Positions 46,901 through 52,400 of a stretch of 64,000 bases of DNA are shown here, piece by piece (within the stretch, counting starts at the first letter, position 1; the number at the start of each line of letters is the position of its first letter). Under the pieces are notes generated by a model that was not told the origin of the DNA, did not search any database, and saw only the letters and a list, made by a program, of their open reading frames with translations. The translations under genes and the position numbers were made by a program. The DNA is taken from assembly GCA_035236585.1 (NCBI GenBank), contig CP141135.1:6358001-6422000 (forward strand), written 5' to 3'. This stretch comes from Warburgia ugandensis. Its lineage: Eukaryota > Streptophyta > Magnoliopsida > Canellales > Canellaceae.

Positions 46901-49423
46901 TACGAACAACATAACATAGAAGATAAACATTTCATCTGAGATAAGATAAGATAGCTTGTAAAACCAGATGGGTTTTAACTCCTTTCAGCAGAAATTCACT
47001 GCAAAAAAACACTTTTTCTAGTACTCTGTAGTTTTTCAAAAAAGCTTCCAGATCACAAAAACCCAAAACCTCAGAAACCAGGTGAACTTTGCAGAAAGAT
47101 AACAGTGCGTTTGAAATTACTGGTTTTGTATGTCAATGCAGCACATTCCCAGATTTCAATGAAATTAGTTACAATCTCGATAAAACACAAGGGACAATTA
47201 TAACAAGCTCAAGGAAATCATAATAACCTAACATGGACAACAGACAAACCATGGAGCTCATAAAATCTAATAGCCATCCTCTACTTGTTTCTTGTTTGGA
47301 ATTCTGCAAACCAAATTCAAGAAAATAAAAGGAAGAGGAATCTTTGAATTGCATCATTGTAGTATCTCCATGATTTTCTAAATTCATAACTATGAAATGT
47401 CTAGTAGGCTAGCACAATACAGAACTGATGAAATCCACCAGCCTTTCAGTGTCAAAGTCAATAGCCTTGAAACTTTTTCTCGAACACCCTCAGCCTCATG
47501 AACTTGTACTAACTCTCAAATTGGCAATTCATTCTCAAAATTTATTCTAGTGACTGTTATATCTACTCTAGTTTTGTCAACTTACAAGAAAACCAACAGA
47601 TACCCACAAAAGCATCAGATTACCGTATCCAATTGATGCCCACACAGGATGAAATTTCACTTGCTCATGGTACCTTTGAGCAGACATGCCAAAGCGTGCT
47701 GCTCCTCTTAAACCTTACCATATAAATTTTCTTCAATTGCAAGAAATTAGCTTAGCAGACAAGTGTCCCACTACATTGTATTTTGGCCTTCTTTCTGCCT
47801 TGAATTATTCATTATCTACATATTTTAATCTTCAACAAAATAAATACAGAGTGAGAACCCCAGCATCAGCAAGATAGAAAGGTAATTACAAATACCAGTG
47901 TCATCAGAAAACTTTGACCACCTATATTGCAGATGACATGCAGACAGCTGTGATCGCACCTCCAGGATGTCTTTCTCTGAACTCTCTCTATTTGCATGTA
48001 AATTGTGCCCTAAATGGATCAAAATTTTGAATACAATATTCTCTAAATCTTCCAGATATGCAACACGGTATTGATATATATCCTTGCAGTATGCCGCTGT
48101 TAAAATAAAATGGTTATATCATTGGAACCACAAAAAATGCTCAACATTAAGCCAATCTCTTTTGGCTCATTACTGCATCAAAAGGAATATATATTCTCCT
48201 TACATGCTTCAGCCAAGGATAAACCAAGACTTGACTTCTATACACCACATTTCTCAGACAGAGCAAACCAAAAACACTTTCCGGACTTATTGCCAACTTA
48301 TGCCTCCAGAATTGGCCATTTGTATCAGCCATCTTCAACTTCATTACCAACTCCAGCGATACCATGTTTCCCACATCATGATCACAAACTCTCCACTCAC
48401 ATCTGTACTCCCAAATTCAATTACAGGACAGGACTCTTGCCATATTTCACTATAATATGTCACTCGCTACTCACAGACGACCAAATGAAAAGAACAAACA
48501 AAAAAACCTTGCTTTGAATTATTTCAAAACTATTAAAACAGTCAAATTCAACATTCCAAATCACTTTAACCTCATTCAATTATCAATCTAATCTACCAAA
48601 TTCCAGGTCCCCAGCAGTTCTCTATACTATTTCCCACATCAGTTCTGTGCTGAAAATCAACCAAACGGGTAAGAAAAACATAAAATAGTCCTTTTAGAAT
48701 TATTCCAACATTACTAACACTCAATTCAACATCTTAGATCACCAAAACATCATCTATAACATCATAATACATCATCTATACTACCATAAACTAAATTCTC
48801 TATTCTTAGTATTCCAAAATTCGGTTAAAAAATTTGGATTTCCACCATGTTTCACTGTAAAATGCTGTGCAGTACTTGCACGCTCCAATAATCAAGTGAA
48901 ATGAAGTCCTTTTATAATCATTTCAAAATTCAGTTACAAAATCGAAGTTTCTTTCACATTTCACTACAGAGATCAATCCTGTCACTTCTGAAGGCAATCC
49001 TGCTCATTACTTACCTGTTCAAATCAACCAAACGAAAAAAATATATATATATGAAAAAGAACAGGAATTACTAGCTCTCAAACTCAACATCTTAAACCAC
49101 TAAAAACCTCACTCAATCATCAATCCAATCAACAAAGATGACGAATTCAGTAACCAGATCACAAACAGCAGCAAGTTCAGCATGCAATATAATAAAAAAA
49201 TGAACTCAAAATGAAACACAAATTAAGCAAATAAATCACACATATTAATCCGGTTCTACTTCCGAAACCGAATAAACTCCACTAAACAACCTCAACCGTC
49301 CGTCAAACAAACAAAAAGATAGAATTCACAGAAGGTAACCGATTGCAGAACTCAAAATTAGCAAAGAGATCAATCTCTTGCCTGCAACAAAGAGATCGCC
49401 ATGAAAATCCACGCACGCTCCAT
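10822..49423 (-). CDS. NPC1: NPC1 intracellular sterol transporter homologue (39 exons, complete)
   Basis: This is a plant homologue of Niemann-Pick C1, a polytopic endomembrane protein of the RND/patched superfamily that moves sterols and affects sphingolipid balance. I joined 39 coding exons by eye (listed separately). They total 3,858 nt, 1,285 residues, close to the roughly 1,270-1,300 of plant NPC1, with no stop or frameshift. In order: hydrophobic N terminus (1-20), Cys-rich sterol-binding N-terminal domain (about 32-270, including [11 protein letters not shown] and GNVCC), a membrane helix (about 275-295), a second helix ending GLIRFKVET (about 380-395), a luminal domain, the sterol-sensing domain (about 620-800; [19 protein letters not shown]), a second Cys-rich luminal domain (about 850-1,085; FGCCRKF, PPCCPPG) and a C-terminal RND helix bundle (about 1,090-1,255; [13 protein letters not shown]). 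A TATA box lies about 93 bp upstream of the ATG. Exons 1-2 are less certain. The family call is based on remembered conserved motifs, not a search. Confidence 0.95.
11023..11091 (-). CDS. NPC1: NPC1 exon 38 (last membrane helix)
   Basis: Encodes [20 protein letters not shown] then FLP. Donor CCG|GTAAGT. Confidence 0.97.
11172..11238 (-). CDS. NPC1: NPC1 exon 37
   Basis: Encodes [20 protein letters not shown] then FV, the conserved [10 protein letters not shown] motif. Donor GTG|GTATGT. Confidence 0.97.
11614..11681 (-). CDS. NPC1: NPC1 exon 36
   Basis: Encodes [19 protein letters not shown]. Lies beyond a 2.9-kb intron that holds the large palindrome. Ends in phase 2. Confidence 0.95.
11895..12330. 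repeat. Diverged ~215-bp tandem duplication in NPC1 intron 35
   Basis: The segment with GAAATTCTTATCTAAACATG (11,907) recurs at 12,122, about 215 bp later. Shared phrases include CATTTTGACCCAGTCATTTT and GAGTGTCCAGATACAAAATC. The copies differ by many substitutions, so the duplication is old. Confidence 0.8.
13344..13379 (-). mobile_element. RTE LINE 3' tail fragment
   Basis: ATCATCATCATCA followed by CCTTATCCCAATTAGGGT is the reverse complement of the plant RTE 3' end. It sits at the outer edge of the palindrome. Confidence 0.6.
13380..13994. repeat. Large palindrome in NPC1 intron 35
   Basis: The centre lies at 13,784/13,785 within an (AT)n tract. Arms 13,654-13,784 and 13,785-13,915 are nearly perfect complements (131 bp, a couple of mismatches). 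Further out, 13,916-13,994 is the complement of 13,380-13,457, and 13,458-13,590 is a direct copy of the left arm. The structure is therefore a long hairpin with an extra partial copy of one arm. Confidence 0.93.
14560..14670 (-). CDS. NPC1: NPC1 exon 35 (RND helices)
   Basis: Encodes [20 protein letters not shown] then [13 protein letters not shown], the RND/patched motif. 37 codons, donor TCG|GTGGGT. Confidence 0.98.
15028..15187 (+). mobile_element. Au-type SINE in NPC1 intron 34
   Basis: Reads GAAGCCATGGTGCAATGGTAGAG, a shortened box B region, CAGCCTCTTGCAAAAATGCA and ends CATCGGGCTGCCCTTTTTT. A few bases are missing around box B. Confidence 0.9.
15200..15288 (-). mobile_element. Au-type SINE, truncated, inverted to its neighbour
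   Basis: The reverse complement carries the SINE 3' half: GGTCCGCCCCTTCCCCGG and GTGCACCGTGGCTGCCC. It lies 12 bp from the plus-strand SINE, forming a tail-to-tail pair. The flanks GTTACATAGTAT and GTTGCATACTAT may be a worn duplication. Confidence 0.85.
15753..15810 (-). CDS. NPC1: NPC1 exon 34 (membrane helix)
   Basis: Encodes [19 protein letters not shown], a conserved helix. 58 nt, phase 2 to phase 0. Confidence 0.97.
15966..16002 (-). CDS. NPC1: NPC1 exon 33 (37-nt microexon)
   Basis: Encodes [11 protein letters not shown], part of a membrane helix. It is too short for most ORF finders but has acceptor TACAG|GTG, donor CAG|GTTGGT and a matching phase on both sides. Confidence 0.93.
18244..18337 (-). 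CDS. NPC1: NPC1 exon 32
   Basis: Encodes [20 protein letters not shown] then [11 protein letters not shown], the conserved PYSVFYxFFEQY block that opens the C-terminal helix bundle. Ends in phase 1. Confidence 0.97.
19577..19862 (-). mobile_element. RTE LINE 3' end, 5'-truncated (NPC1 intron 31)
   Basis: Minus-strand frame [16 protein letters not shown], then [20 protein letters not shown], is the 3'-terminal coding end of plant RTE elements. It is followed by the CTAATTGGGATAAGGTCTTGA tail, split here by the (ATC)n tract at 19,577-19,607. Confidence 0.9.
20039..20104 (-). CDS. NPC1: NPC1 exon 31
   Basis: Encodes [20 protein letters not shown] then LK. 22 codons, donor AAG|GTAACT. Confidence 0.95.
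20215..20279 (-). CDS. NPC1: NPC1 exon 30
   Basis: Encodes [20 protein letters not shown] then Q, conserved in plant NPC1. Donor CAA|GTACAG. Confidence 0.95.
20429..20573 (-). CDS. NPC1: NPC1 exon 29
   Basis: Encodes a stretch including [20 protein letters not shown] then YSSSVDLH. Ends in phase 1 at CATG|GTATGT. Confidence 0.96.
20734..20799 (-). CDS. NPC1: NPC1 exon 28 (Cys-rich)
   Basis: Encodes [20 protein letters not shown] then TT, with five cysteines in 22 residues, as in the NPC1 luminal domain. Confidence 0.95.
21829..21978 (-). CDS. NPC1: NPC1 exon 27 (Cys-rich luminal domain)
   Basis: Encodes [20 protein letters not shown], then [20 protein letters not shown]. 50 codons, phase 0 at both ends. 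Confidence 0.98.
22132..22483 (+). mobile_element. RTE LINE 3' end with 17-bp TSD (NPC1 intron 26)
   Basis: A 352-bp 5'-truncated copy starting near GGATGAGTGGCAAGACAAGA and ending in a GATGATGATG tail. It is flanked by perfect ATTAAATACACATGTTT copies (22,115-22,131 and 22,484-22,500). It lies in a 565-bp intron, 60 bp from exon 26. Confidence 0.95.
22544..22613 (-). CDS. NPC1: NPC1 exon 26
   Basis: Encodes [20 protein letters not shown] then LNE. Acceptor TTCCAG|C, donor GAG|GTATTA. Confidence 0.95.
22750..22826 (-). CDS. NPC1: NPC1 exon 25
   Basis: Encodes [20 protein letters not shown], then [19 protein letters not shown] is conserved in plant NPC1. Ends in phase 2. Confidence 0.97.
22951..23019 (-). 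CDS. NPC1: NPC1 exon 24
   Basis: Encodes [20 protein letters not shown] then YLQ, the conserved [14 protein letters not shown] block. 23 codons. Confidence 0.97.
23139..23217 (-). mobile_element. Second tRNA-derived SINE-like family, copy 1
   Basis: On the minus strand it has box A-like TAGCACAGTGGTGCAAGAAG, box B-like GGTCACGGGTTTGAGGC and a tail GTTTGCACATCTAAC. It is different from the Au family. Related pieces occur at 34,562-34,602, 43,104-43,175 and 50,300-50,360. Confidence 0.6.
23400..23800 (+). mobile_element. Possible Ty1/copia-type LTR remnant (NPC1 intron 23)
   Basis: The sequence has LTR-like features: TCTATATATGGACTG (a TATA box), then AGAGTGTAATCTGAAAATTG and TTCTGTAATTCATCTCTGTA, resembling copia R-U5 sequence. 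No boundaries or internal region were found, so this is tentative. Confidence 0.25.
24045..24420. repeat. Direct repeat, ~145 bp, period 232 (NPC1 intron 23)
   Basis: GGGGAGGCAAGTAG...CTGAGATCCATGGTGA...GAGAACCTGA at 24,045 recurs at 24,277 with scattered changes. Only about 145 bp of the 232-bp period is clearly shared. Confidence 0.75.
25168..25404. mobile_element. hAT-like MITE (NPC1 intron 23)
   Basis: Ends GCCTGTTTGGTCAGCAGGAAATG and, inverted, GGCCTCTTTGGTTGGCAGAAATG; the similarity continues inward, so most of the 240 bp could fold on itself. The GCCTGTTTGG terminus is typical of plant hAT MITEs. The 8-bp duplication is not clear. Confidence 0.65.
25628..25711 (-). CDS. NPC1: NPC1 exon 23 (membrane helix)
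   Basis: Encodes [20 protein letters not shown], then VAFAFASI, a membrane helix after the sterol-sensing domain. It lies beyond the longest intron (about 3.1 kb). Confidence 0.96.
26880..27130 (-). mobile_element. L1-type LINE fragment (zf-RVT region), NPC1 intron 22
   Basis: The minus-strand frame reads [20 protein letters not shown] then [12 protein letters not shown]. The C-x2-C...H...C-W pattern resembles the zinc-knuckle region downstream of L1 reverse transcriptase. No reverse transcriptase motif was seen beside it, so confidence is modest. Confidence 0.4.
27950..28391 (+). mobile_element. RTE LINE 3' end, 5'-truncated (NPC1 intron 22)
   Basis: Contains GCTCTATGCACTAGAGTGTTGG, AGATGGTTTGGACATGTTGA and AGGCCCAAAAGGCTGTGGAT. 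It ends in AAGGCTTTGATGATGATGAT. Stop codons break the frame. Confidence 0.9.
28787..28830 (-). CDS. NPC1: NPC1 exon 22 (44-nt exon)
   Basis: Encodes [15 protein letters not shown]. The LLARYMK stretch is conserved, and the phase joins both neighbours. Confidence 0.92.
28990..29133 (-). CDS. NPC1: NPC1 exon 21 (sterol-sensing domain end)
   Basis: Encodes [20 protein letters not shown], then [17 protein letters not shown], ending the sterol-sensing domain. Donor AAAG|GTAATT, phase 1. Confidence 0.96.
29227..29425 (-). CDS. NPC1: NPC1 exon 20 (sterol-sensing domain)
   Basis: Encodes [20 protein letters not shown], then [20 protein letters not shown]. The GVDNM and [11 protein letters not shown] motifs are hallmarks of the NPC1/patched sterol-sensing domain. 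Ends in phase 1. Confidence 0.98.
31244..31372 (-). CDS. NPC1: NPC1 exon 19 (sterol-sensing domain)
   Basis: Encodes two helices, including [20 protein letters not shown] and [15 protein letters not shown]. 43 codons, donor GCT|GTAAGT. Confidence 0.98.
31439..31462. repeat. (TA)n microsatellite, NPC1 intron 18
   Basis: An uninterrupted run of TA dinucleotides of about 12 units. Confidence 0.9.
31653..31736 (-). CDS. NPC1: NPC1 exon 18 (sterol-sensing domain start)
   Basis: Encodes [20 protein letters not shown] and on to [16 protein letters not shown] is the first sterol-sensing-domain helix. 28 codons. Confidence 0.97.
31962..32075 (-). CDS. NPC1: NPC1 exon 17
   Basis: Encodes [20 protein letters not shown] then [10 protein letters not shown], leading into the sterol-sensing domain. 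38 codons, donor CTG|GTGAGC. Confidence 0.97.
32739..32843 (-). mobile_element. Au-type SINE, truncated (NPC1 intron 16)
   Basis: On the minus strand it starts in the middle (GGTGGAAACAGCCTCTTGCA) and ends GTGCACCGGGCTACCCT. Box A and box B are missing, so it is 5'-truncated. Confidence 0.88.
34008..34115 (-). CDS. NPC1: NPC1 exon 16
   Basis: Encodes [20 protein letters not shown], then [13 protein letters not shown]. 36 codons, donor AAG|GTTTGT. Confidence 0.95.
34236..34331 (-). CDS. NPC1: NPC1 exon 15
   Basis: Encodes a segment with [20 protein letters not shown]. 32 codons, donor GAG|GTATTG. Confidence 0.95.
34562..34602 (+). mobile_element. Second SINE-like family, short copy
   Basis: TTGACCAGGGTTTGAAGCTG followed by TGCACAGGTGTGTGCCTACC matches the box B-to-tail part of the 23,139 element. 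Confidence 0.4.
35040..35108 (-). CDS. NPC1: NPC1 exon 14
   Basis: Encodes [20 protein letters not shown], then CFQ. 23 codons, acceptor TTGCAG|TAT. Confidence 0.95.
35369..35409 (+). mobile_element. 41-bp RTE tail insertion with 10-bp TSD (NPC1 intron 13)
   Basis: The insert is only the RTE terminal sequence (GACCCCTAATTGGGATAAAG then TCTTGATGATGAT). TGAAGAAATC flanks it at 35,359-35,368 and 35,410-35,419. Confidence 0.85.
35667..35768 (-). CDS. NPC1: NPC1 exon 13
   Basis: Encodes [20 protein letters not shown] then [14 protein letters not shown], a strongly conserved plant NPC1 segment. 34 codons. Confidence 0.97.
35922..36017 (-). CDS. NPC1: NPC1 exon 12
   Basis: Encodes [20 protein letters not shown] then [12 protein letters not shown]. 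32 codons, phase 0 at both ends. Confidence 0.95.
38693..38776 (-). CDS. NPC1: NPC1 exon 11 (luminal domain)
   Basis: Encodes [20 protein letters not shown] then APFYRIEQ, the conserved LWV block after helix 2. Acceptor TTCTAG|CTA, donor CAG|GTAGCC. Confidence 0.97.
40039..40156 (-). CDS. NPC1: NPC1 exon 10 (membrane helix)
   Basis: Encodes [20 protein letters not shown], then the helix end [18 protein letters not shown]. The conserved RFKVET motif is intact. Donor AAG|GTATTA. Confidence 0.97.
40242..40312 (-). CDS. NPC1: NPC1 exon 9
   Basis: A 71-nt exon encoding [14 protein letters not shown] just before the second membrane helix. Acceptor ATGCAG|GAA; ends in phase 2 at TTTAG|GTTAGT. Confidence 0.9.
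41368..41559 (-). CDS. NPC1: NPC1 exon 8 (membrane helix and linker)
   Basis: Encodes the helix [20 protein letters not shown] followed by a basic, Ser-rich linker ([12 protein letters not shown]) that is probably cytosolic. The linker is variable in plant NPC1. 64 codons, phase 0 at both ends. Confidence 0.93.
41669..41916 (-). CDS. NPC1: NPC1 exon 7 (end of N-terminal domain)
   Basis: The longest exon (248 nt). Encodes [20 protein letters not shown] and, later, the Cys cluster [19 protein letters not shown] before the first internal membrane helix. Donor AAG|GTAAGA. Confidence 0.97.
42192..42342 (-). CDS. NPC1: NPC1 exon 6
   Basis: Encodes [20 protein letters not shown] and ends [14 protein letters not shown]. 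Ends in phase 1 at AAAG|GTGAGA. Contains an N-glycosylation sequon (NNVT). Confidence 0.96.
43104..43175 (-). mobile_element. Second SINE-like family, copy in NPC1 intron 5
   Basis: On the minus strand: GGGTTACAGGTTCAAGGTTG, then TGTGGATGTGTGTGTCTAAC. This matches the box B and tail of the 23,139 copy with changes. Confidence 0.45.
43935..44112 (-). mobile_element. Au-type SINE, full length, 12-bp TSD (NPC1 intron 5)
   Basis: A 178-bp element. Its minus strand starts CGCCTTGGCGCAACGGTAAA, has GGTCATGGGTTCAAGG and ends GTGCACTGGGGCTGCCC. AACAATTTGGAT flanks it at 43,923-43,934 and 44,113-44,124. Confidence 0.95.
44621..44737 (-). CDS. NPC1: NPC1 exon 5 (N-terminal domain)
   Basis: Encodes [20 protein letters not shown], then [15 protein letters not shown]; 39 codons. 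The GCPACLRNF and CELSCSP motifs are strongly conserved in NPC1. Donor AAG|GTATGC. Confidence 0.97.
46011..46118 (-). CDS. NPC1: NPC1 exon 4 (N-terminal domain)
   Basis: Encodes [19 protein letters not shown] followed by [17 protein letters not shown], 36 codons. The paired cysteines are typical of the NPC1 N-terminal domain. Donor CAA|GTAAGA. Confidence 0.95.
46248..46347 (-). CDS. NPC1: NPC1 exon 3 (N-terminal domain)
   Basis: The exon encodes [20 protein letters not shown] and on to ATPSIK, the start of the Cys-rich sterol-binding domain. Acceptor GGTCAG|TGA, donor AAG|GTATTC. Starts in phase 2, ends in phase 0. Confidence 0.9.
47960..48009 (-). CDS. NPC1: NPC1 exon 2 (tentative)
   Basis: This 50-nt exon has acceptor ATTTAG|GGC and donor GAG|GTGCGA. 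It is the choice that links exon 1 (phase 0) to exon 3 (phase 2) without a stop. This part of NPC1 is poorly conserved, so homology cannot confirm it. A longer alternative using ATAG|GTGGTC in another frame is possible. Confidence 0.4.
49382..49423 (-). CDS. NPC1: NPC1 exon 1 (start codon, signal peptide)
   Basis: The ATG opens a 14-residue hydrophobic start, [14 protein letters not shown], fitting a secretory signal. It follows a (GA)n 5' leader. The reading frame hits TGA four codons later unless spliced at CAG|GCAAGA, so a GC-AG intron is inferred. Exon ends in phase 0. Confidence 0.6.
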
Positions 49424-49515
49424 TTTCTCTCTCTCTCTCTCTCTCAGAGTATCTGTGAGAGCTTAAACTGGCGAAAACAAGAAATGTTTTTGCAGAGACA
49501 GAGAGTCAAAAGCTG

Positions 49516-49523
49516 TATTTATA
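49516..49523 (-). promoter_or_regulatory. Candidate TATA box of NPC1
   Basis: On the minus strand this reads TATAAATA, about 93 bp upstream of the inferred ATG. With usual spacing, transcription would start near 49,487-49,493 and give a 5' leader of about 65-70 nt containing a (GA)n tract at 49,430-49,445. Such CT/GA leaders are common in plants. No transcript evidence is available here. Confidence 0.5.
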
Positions 49524-50010
49524 TCTTTCGTGAGAAGTAGAGCCCTCGGTTTTGCAGCTTGAGCCGCTTCAAGAAGAATTGGACACATAAGTGGATATTT
49601 TTCTGAAATGACCAAAATGGCCTCAATCCGCGCCAGTGGATGGGGCGGTGGTTGAGGAGTTTTTCGTAATTTAAGTTTTTGGCATCCGGGTTCAACTACC
49701 GATATCGGTATCGTGCGTTAAGCTCGTCTGAACGGGGATGGGGGAGGCCGTTTTCTAAGATTCTGTCGGTTATTTACGACGACGTTGGTGGGACGCACCT
49801 AGCAGATTGTATTTTGACCAAACATGTGACAAATTTTACGAAAGAGCCACTGTCTAAGCAAATTATTCCGGAAGTACTAAAACAAAATTACAAGGTGGAT
49901 CACGACTCTATACTAATAACAAAATCAATTGTCTATATTTATTTATGGCATTATAGATGCTCCATTTTTGTATCATGACAATATTGTTGATTTAAAAAAA
50001 AGAGGTATAA

Positions 50011-50253
50011 AAAAAGGCAGTCCAGTGCACGAAGCTTTTGCGTGTGCAATCTTGTAAGATTTTCAAGAAATTTTTTTATTTTTTCTGGAAGTAGATGATT
50101 CTCATGTTTTGTGAATAGCCAGGACATTGAGGAACATCCAAAAAAGCATTTTGGGAATCGATCTAATTCTATCTCTGTTCGTTTTATTTGAAGAAAGGAA
50201 AGATCCCAAAAAATCGATCTTTCTTTAGGTCCAGGGAAGGGTAGACTACAAGA
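50011..50253 (-). mobile_element. Au-type SINE fragment interrupted by plastid-like DNA
   Basis: 50,011-50,048 (AGGCAGTCCAGTGCACGAAG...GCGTGTGCA) and 50,228-50,253 (GGTCCAGGGAAGGGTAGACT) are adjacent pieces of one minus-strand Au SINE 3' half, split by 179 bp of foreign sequence. Confidence 0.8.
50049..50227 (-). other. Plastid ycf2-like fragment (NUPT) inside the SINE
   Basis: The minus-strand frame reads [20 protein letters not shown], then [20 protein letters not shown] and [17 protein letters not shown]. This is close to what I remember of the plastid Ycf2 segment with RFPKCLSGYSSMSRLF and NHLLPEEIEEFLGNPTR. Some residues differ and about four are missing between KH and NHLLP. The piece is too short to function; it is most simply nuclear-integrated plastid DNA. 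No target-site duplication is seen, as expected for end-joining insertion. Confidence 0.75.
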
Positions 50254-50299
50254 CATTGATCCTAATTTTGTCTACTCTTCTTTTTCTTTTTCTAGCATT

Positions 50300-50360
50300 G
50301 GACATGCACACACCTAGTGCAGGGTGAGGTTCCTTCTTGTGCCACTGCATTAGAATGCCT
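50300..50360 (-). mobile_element. Second SINE-like family, partial copy
   Basis: The minus strand has CTAATGCAGTGGCACAAGAA then GGAACCTCACC and TGTGTGCATG, matching box A and tail of the 23,139 element with box B degraded. Confidence 0.45.
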
Positions 50361-50726
50361 TACCTACAATTTTTTTTAGTAAACGGTGCTTTAACTCCAA
50401 CTATAAAGAGTAGAAATTTCCTTCTCTAAATGGTTAAAAAGAAATGCAGATCCAAATAAACAAAGCATTGAAGCAAGAAAACATAGATCAAGGATCTAAT
50501 ACGATTGAAAAAACAAATTAATACACATGCATAGATGTACCAAAGCCTTTTGGCGCAAAGAGACTCTTTCACTAGTTTTTTCTTTGGGACTCATTTTAGA
50601 TCATTTATACTCTAAACATCTTCGTAAGTCGCTGCTTTCTCATTTGGAAAGAGATTAGATTTAGGAGTGTATGAGTGATTTGCTTTGTACTTCGCTGGAA
50701 GAGAGAGAGAGGAGATTCAAAAAGTT

Positions 50727-50905
50727 TAAAAGGGGGCAGCCCAAGTACACGAAGCTCCCGCCAATGCGAGATCTGGGGAAGGGGCGGACCACAAAGGCCT
50801 AAACTACATAGTTTTTTCTTGCATTTTGCAAGAGATTGTTTCCACGCCTTAAACCCGTAACCTCAAGATCACATGACGACAACTTTTATCGTTTACCAAG
50901 GCTCA
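50727..50905 (-). mobile_element. Au-type SINE, near full length, diverged
   Basis: The minus strand contains GAGCCTTGGTAAACGATAAA, GGTTACGGGTTTAAGGC and GGTCCGCCCCTTCCCCAGAT, ending GGGCTGCCCCCTTTT. No clear duplication flanks it. Confidence 0.9.
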
Positions 50906-51511
50906 GAAAATATATTAAAATGATTGAGCTAATTGCAAAAGGCCGTACAAGCTAACCTTTTGCCTTGGAGGGTGGTTAGCCACCACATAAAATGTTTTTT
51001 TCTTTTTCTTTTTTTCTCTTGGCTACTTAGCAATGTTATTACTAATTTTTATGACTAGCAAATCCTATAGCTATGTCATATGCTGCTCATAATTCCTTGA
51101 TATAGCCCATTTATATGAAAGGTCAACCTGGTAGTCAAGTTCGTCCCTTTCACTATTTCAGTCAAGGTCATCAGAATGTAGACGGAGCAAACCCACAAAT
51201 AAGGAGCCGCCCTTCTAACAGGCCCGACTTCAACGGCCGCCTACCATGACATTGTGTAACAAAGTGCGGGCCCGGAGCCGTTCATCTGAATTCCCACCCT
51301 TCGAATATCTCGTCGTCATCGTCATCGTCTAAACCTTATCCAGATTAGTCCCCTTTGAATATGTAATAACCCAAAAATCACACCAGAAGGAAGGCAGCAG
51401 TATCCAAGGAATGGGTTCTATAACTTAGAGATTGTGACAGCCAATATATTAGGTGTCAAAATAAGGCTGCCCAAAGGTAGAAGTTTTTCTATTTAGTTCA
51501 ATAGATAATTT

Positions 51512-51671
51512 AAAAGTGAAGCCTTGATGCAACCATTGAATTGTCACCTTGTGAATTAGGGGCCACAACATCGAGAGTAAAAATGGCCTATTGTAAAATT
51601 TAAGATAAAGCTGCGTACTATAAGCCTTTTGTGATCTATTTGTTACAGTGCACTGAACTGCGCTTTTTTCT
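51512..51671 (+). mobile_element. Au-type SINE, strongly diverged, 12-bp TSD
   Basis: GAAGCCTTGATGCAACCATT starts a worn 160-bp element ending CACTGAACTGCGCTTTTTTC. AATAGATAATTT flanks it at 51,500-51,511 and 51,672-51,683. Confidence 0.85.
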
Positions 51672-51717
51672 AATAGATAATTTTCTTTCCTATTTTTCAT
51701 TTGGTTAGCAGGAATTC

Positions 51718-52400
51718 ATGGAAATCCGTTTCCAGCCCTTTTGATTTGACATGGAAACTTAGTTATAGCAGGAAATTCAGTTCTAGTGGGAACCAAATTC
51801 CCTCATTTTGGGCATACTTCTTTTCCACTTTTCAAACATGAAATCTCAGTTCCATGGAAATATCACCAAAGTAATAGAATGAAGGTTCCTACGGGTTTGT
51901 GAGAAGGTTATTGTCGTAATTTCGCCTAGCAAGAAAAAGTTTCATGTGAGGGCACTATTTCACCCACCAATTTTTTTGTTACTGGCACCCGTCGCTGGGT
52001 AACACAAGAGCTAGCGTTTGACGCGCCAGTGGGCGTAATGATGGAGGATGATTGGCGGGCCCTTGCGGTTTCGAGCGCTTTTAACGTTTTTTGTAGCAAC
52101 CCACCCACGGCTTTGACCCCCTGTCCGTTCTCCATCATTCTCGCCACCTCATTCAAGAATCATTCTCCTCTTGCCACGCCTCCCACGCAAAATTCCCCCA
52201 TAAAAAATTTCAATAAAATAGCATCCCCTTTTCTACGTGAACCATATACCACTGGAAGCCTAATCGGGTCCCACCAGTCGTGATCGAGACCCTCGTTTTC
52301 ATGGATATCATCATATCAACAATCTAAAATTGTTCGATCAGTCGAGCAACAATCAGAATGTCCAACCTTGAATCCGACGGTTGAAATTGCTTGGACGAAG
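51718..52400. other. Intergenic, no recognised gene
   Basis: Short open frames only. A stretch at 51,720-51,880 with GGAAATCCGTTTCC and CATGGAAAT phrases in both orientations might be a worn MITE, but no clean ends were found. Confidence 0.3.

Noticed and set aside
48084..48517. Overlapping 123- and 135-codon plus-strand ORFs
   Set aside because: They sit antisense in NPC1 intron 1, have no recognisable domain and no splice or promoter context.
51362..51376. TGTAATAACCCAAAA, identical to the start of the solo LTR
   Set aside because: Only about 15 bp match, with no LTR sequence after it and no partner end; noted as a possible short relic but not called.
51720..51880. Possible MITE with CATGGAAAT inverted words
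   Set aside because: No clean terminal inverted repeats or target duplication could be found.
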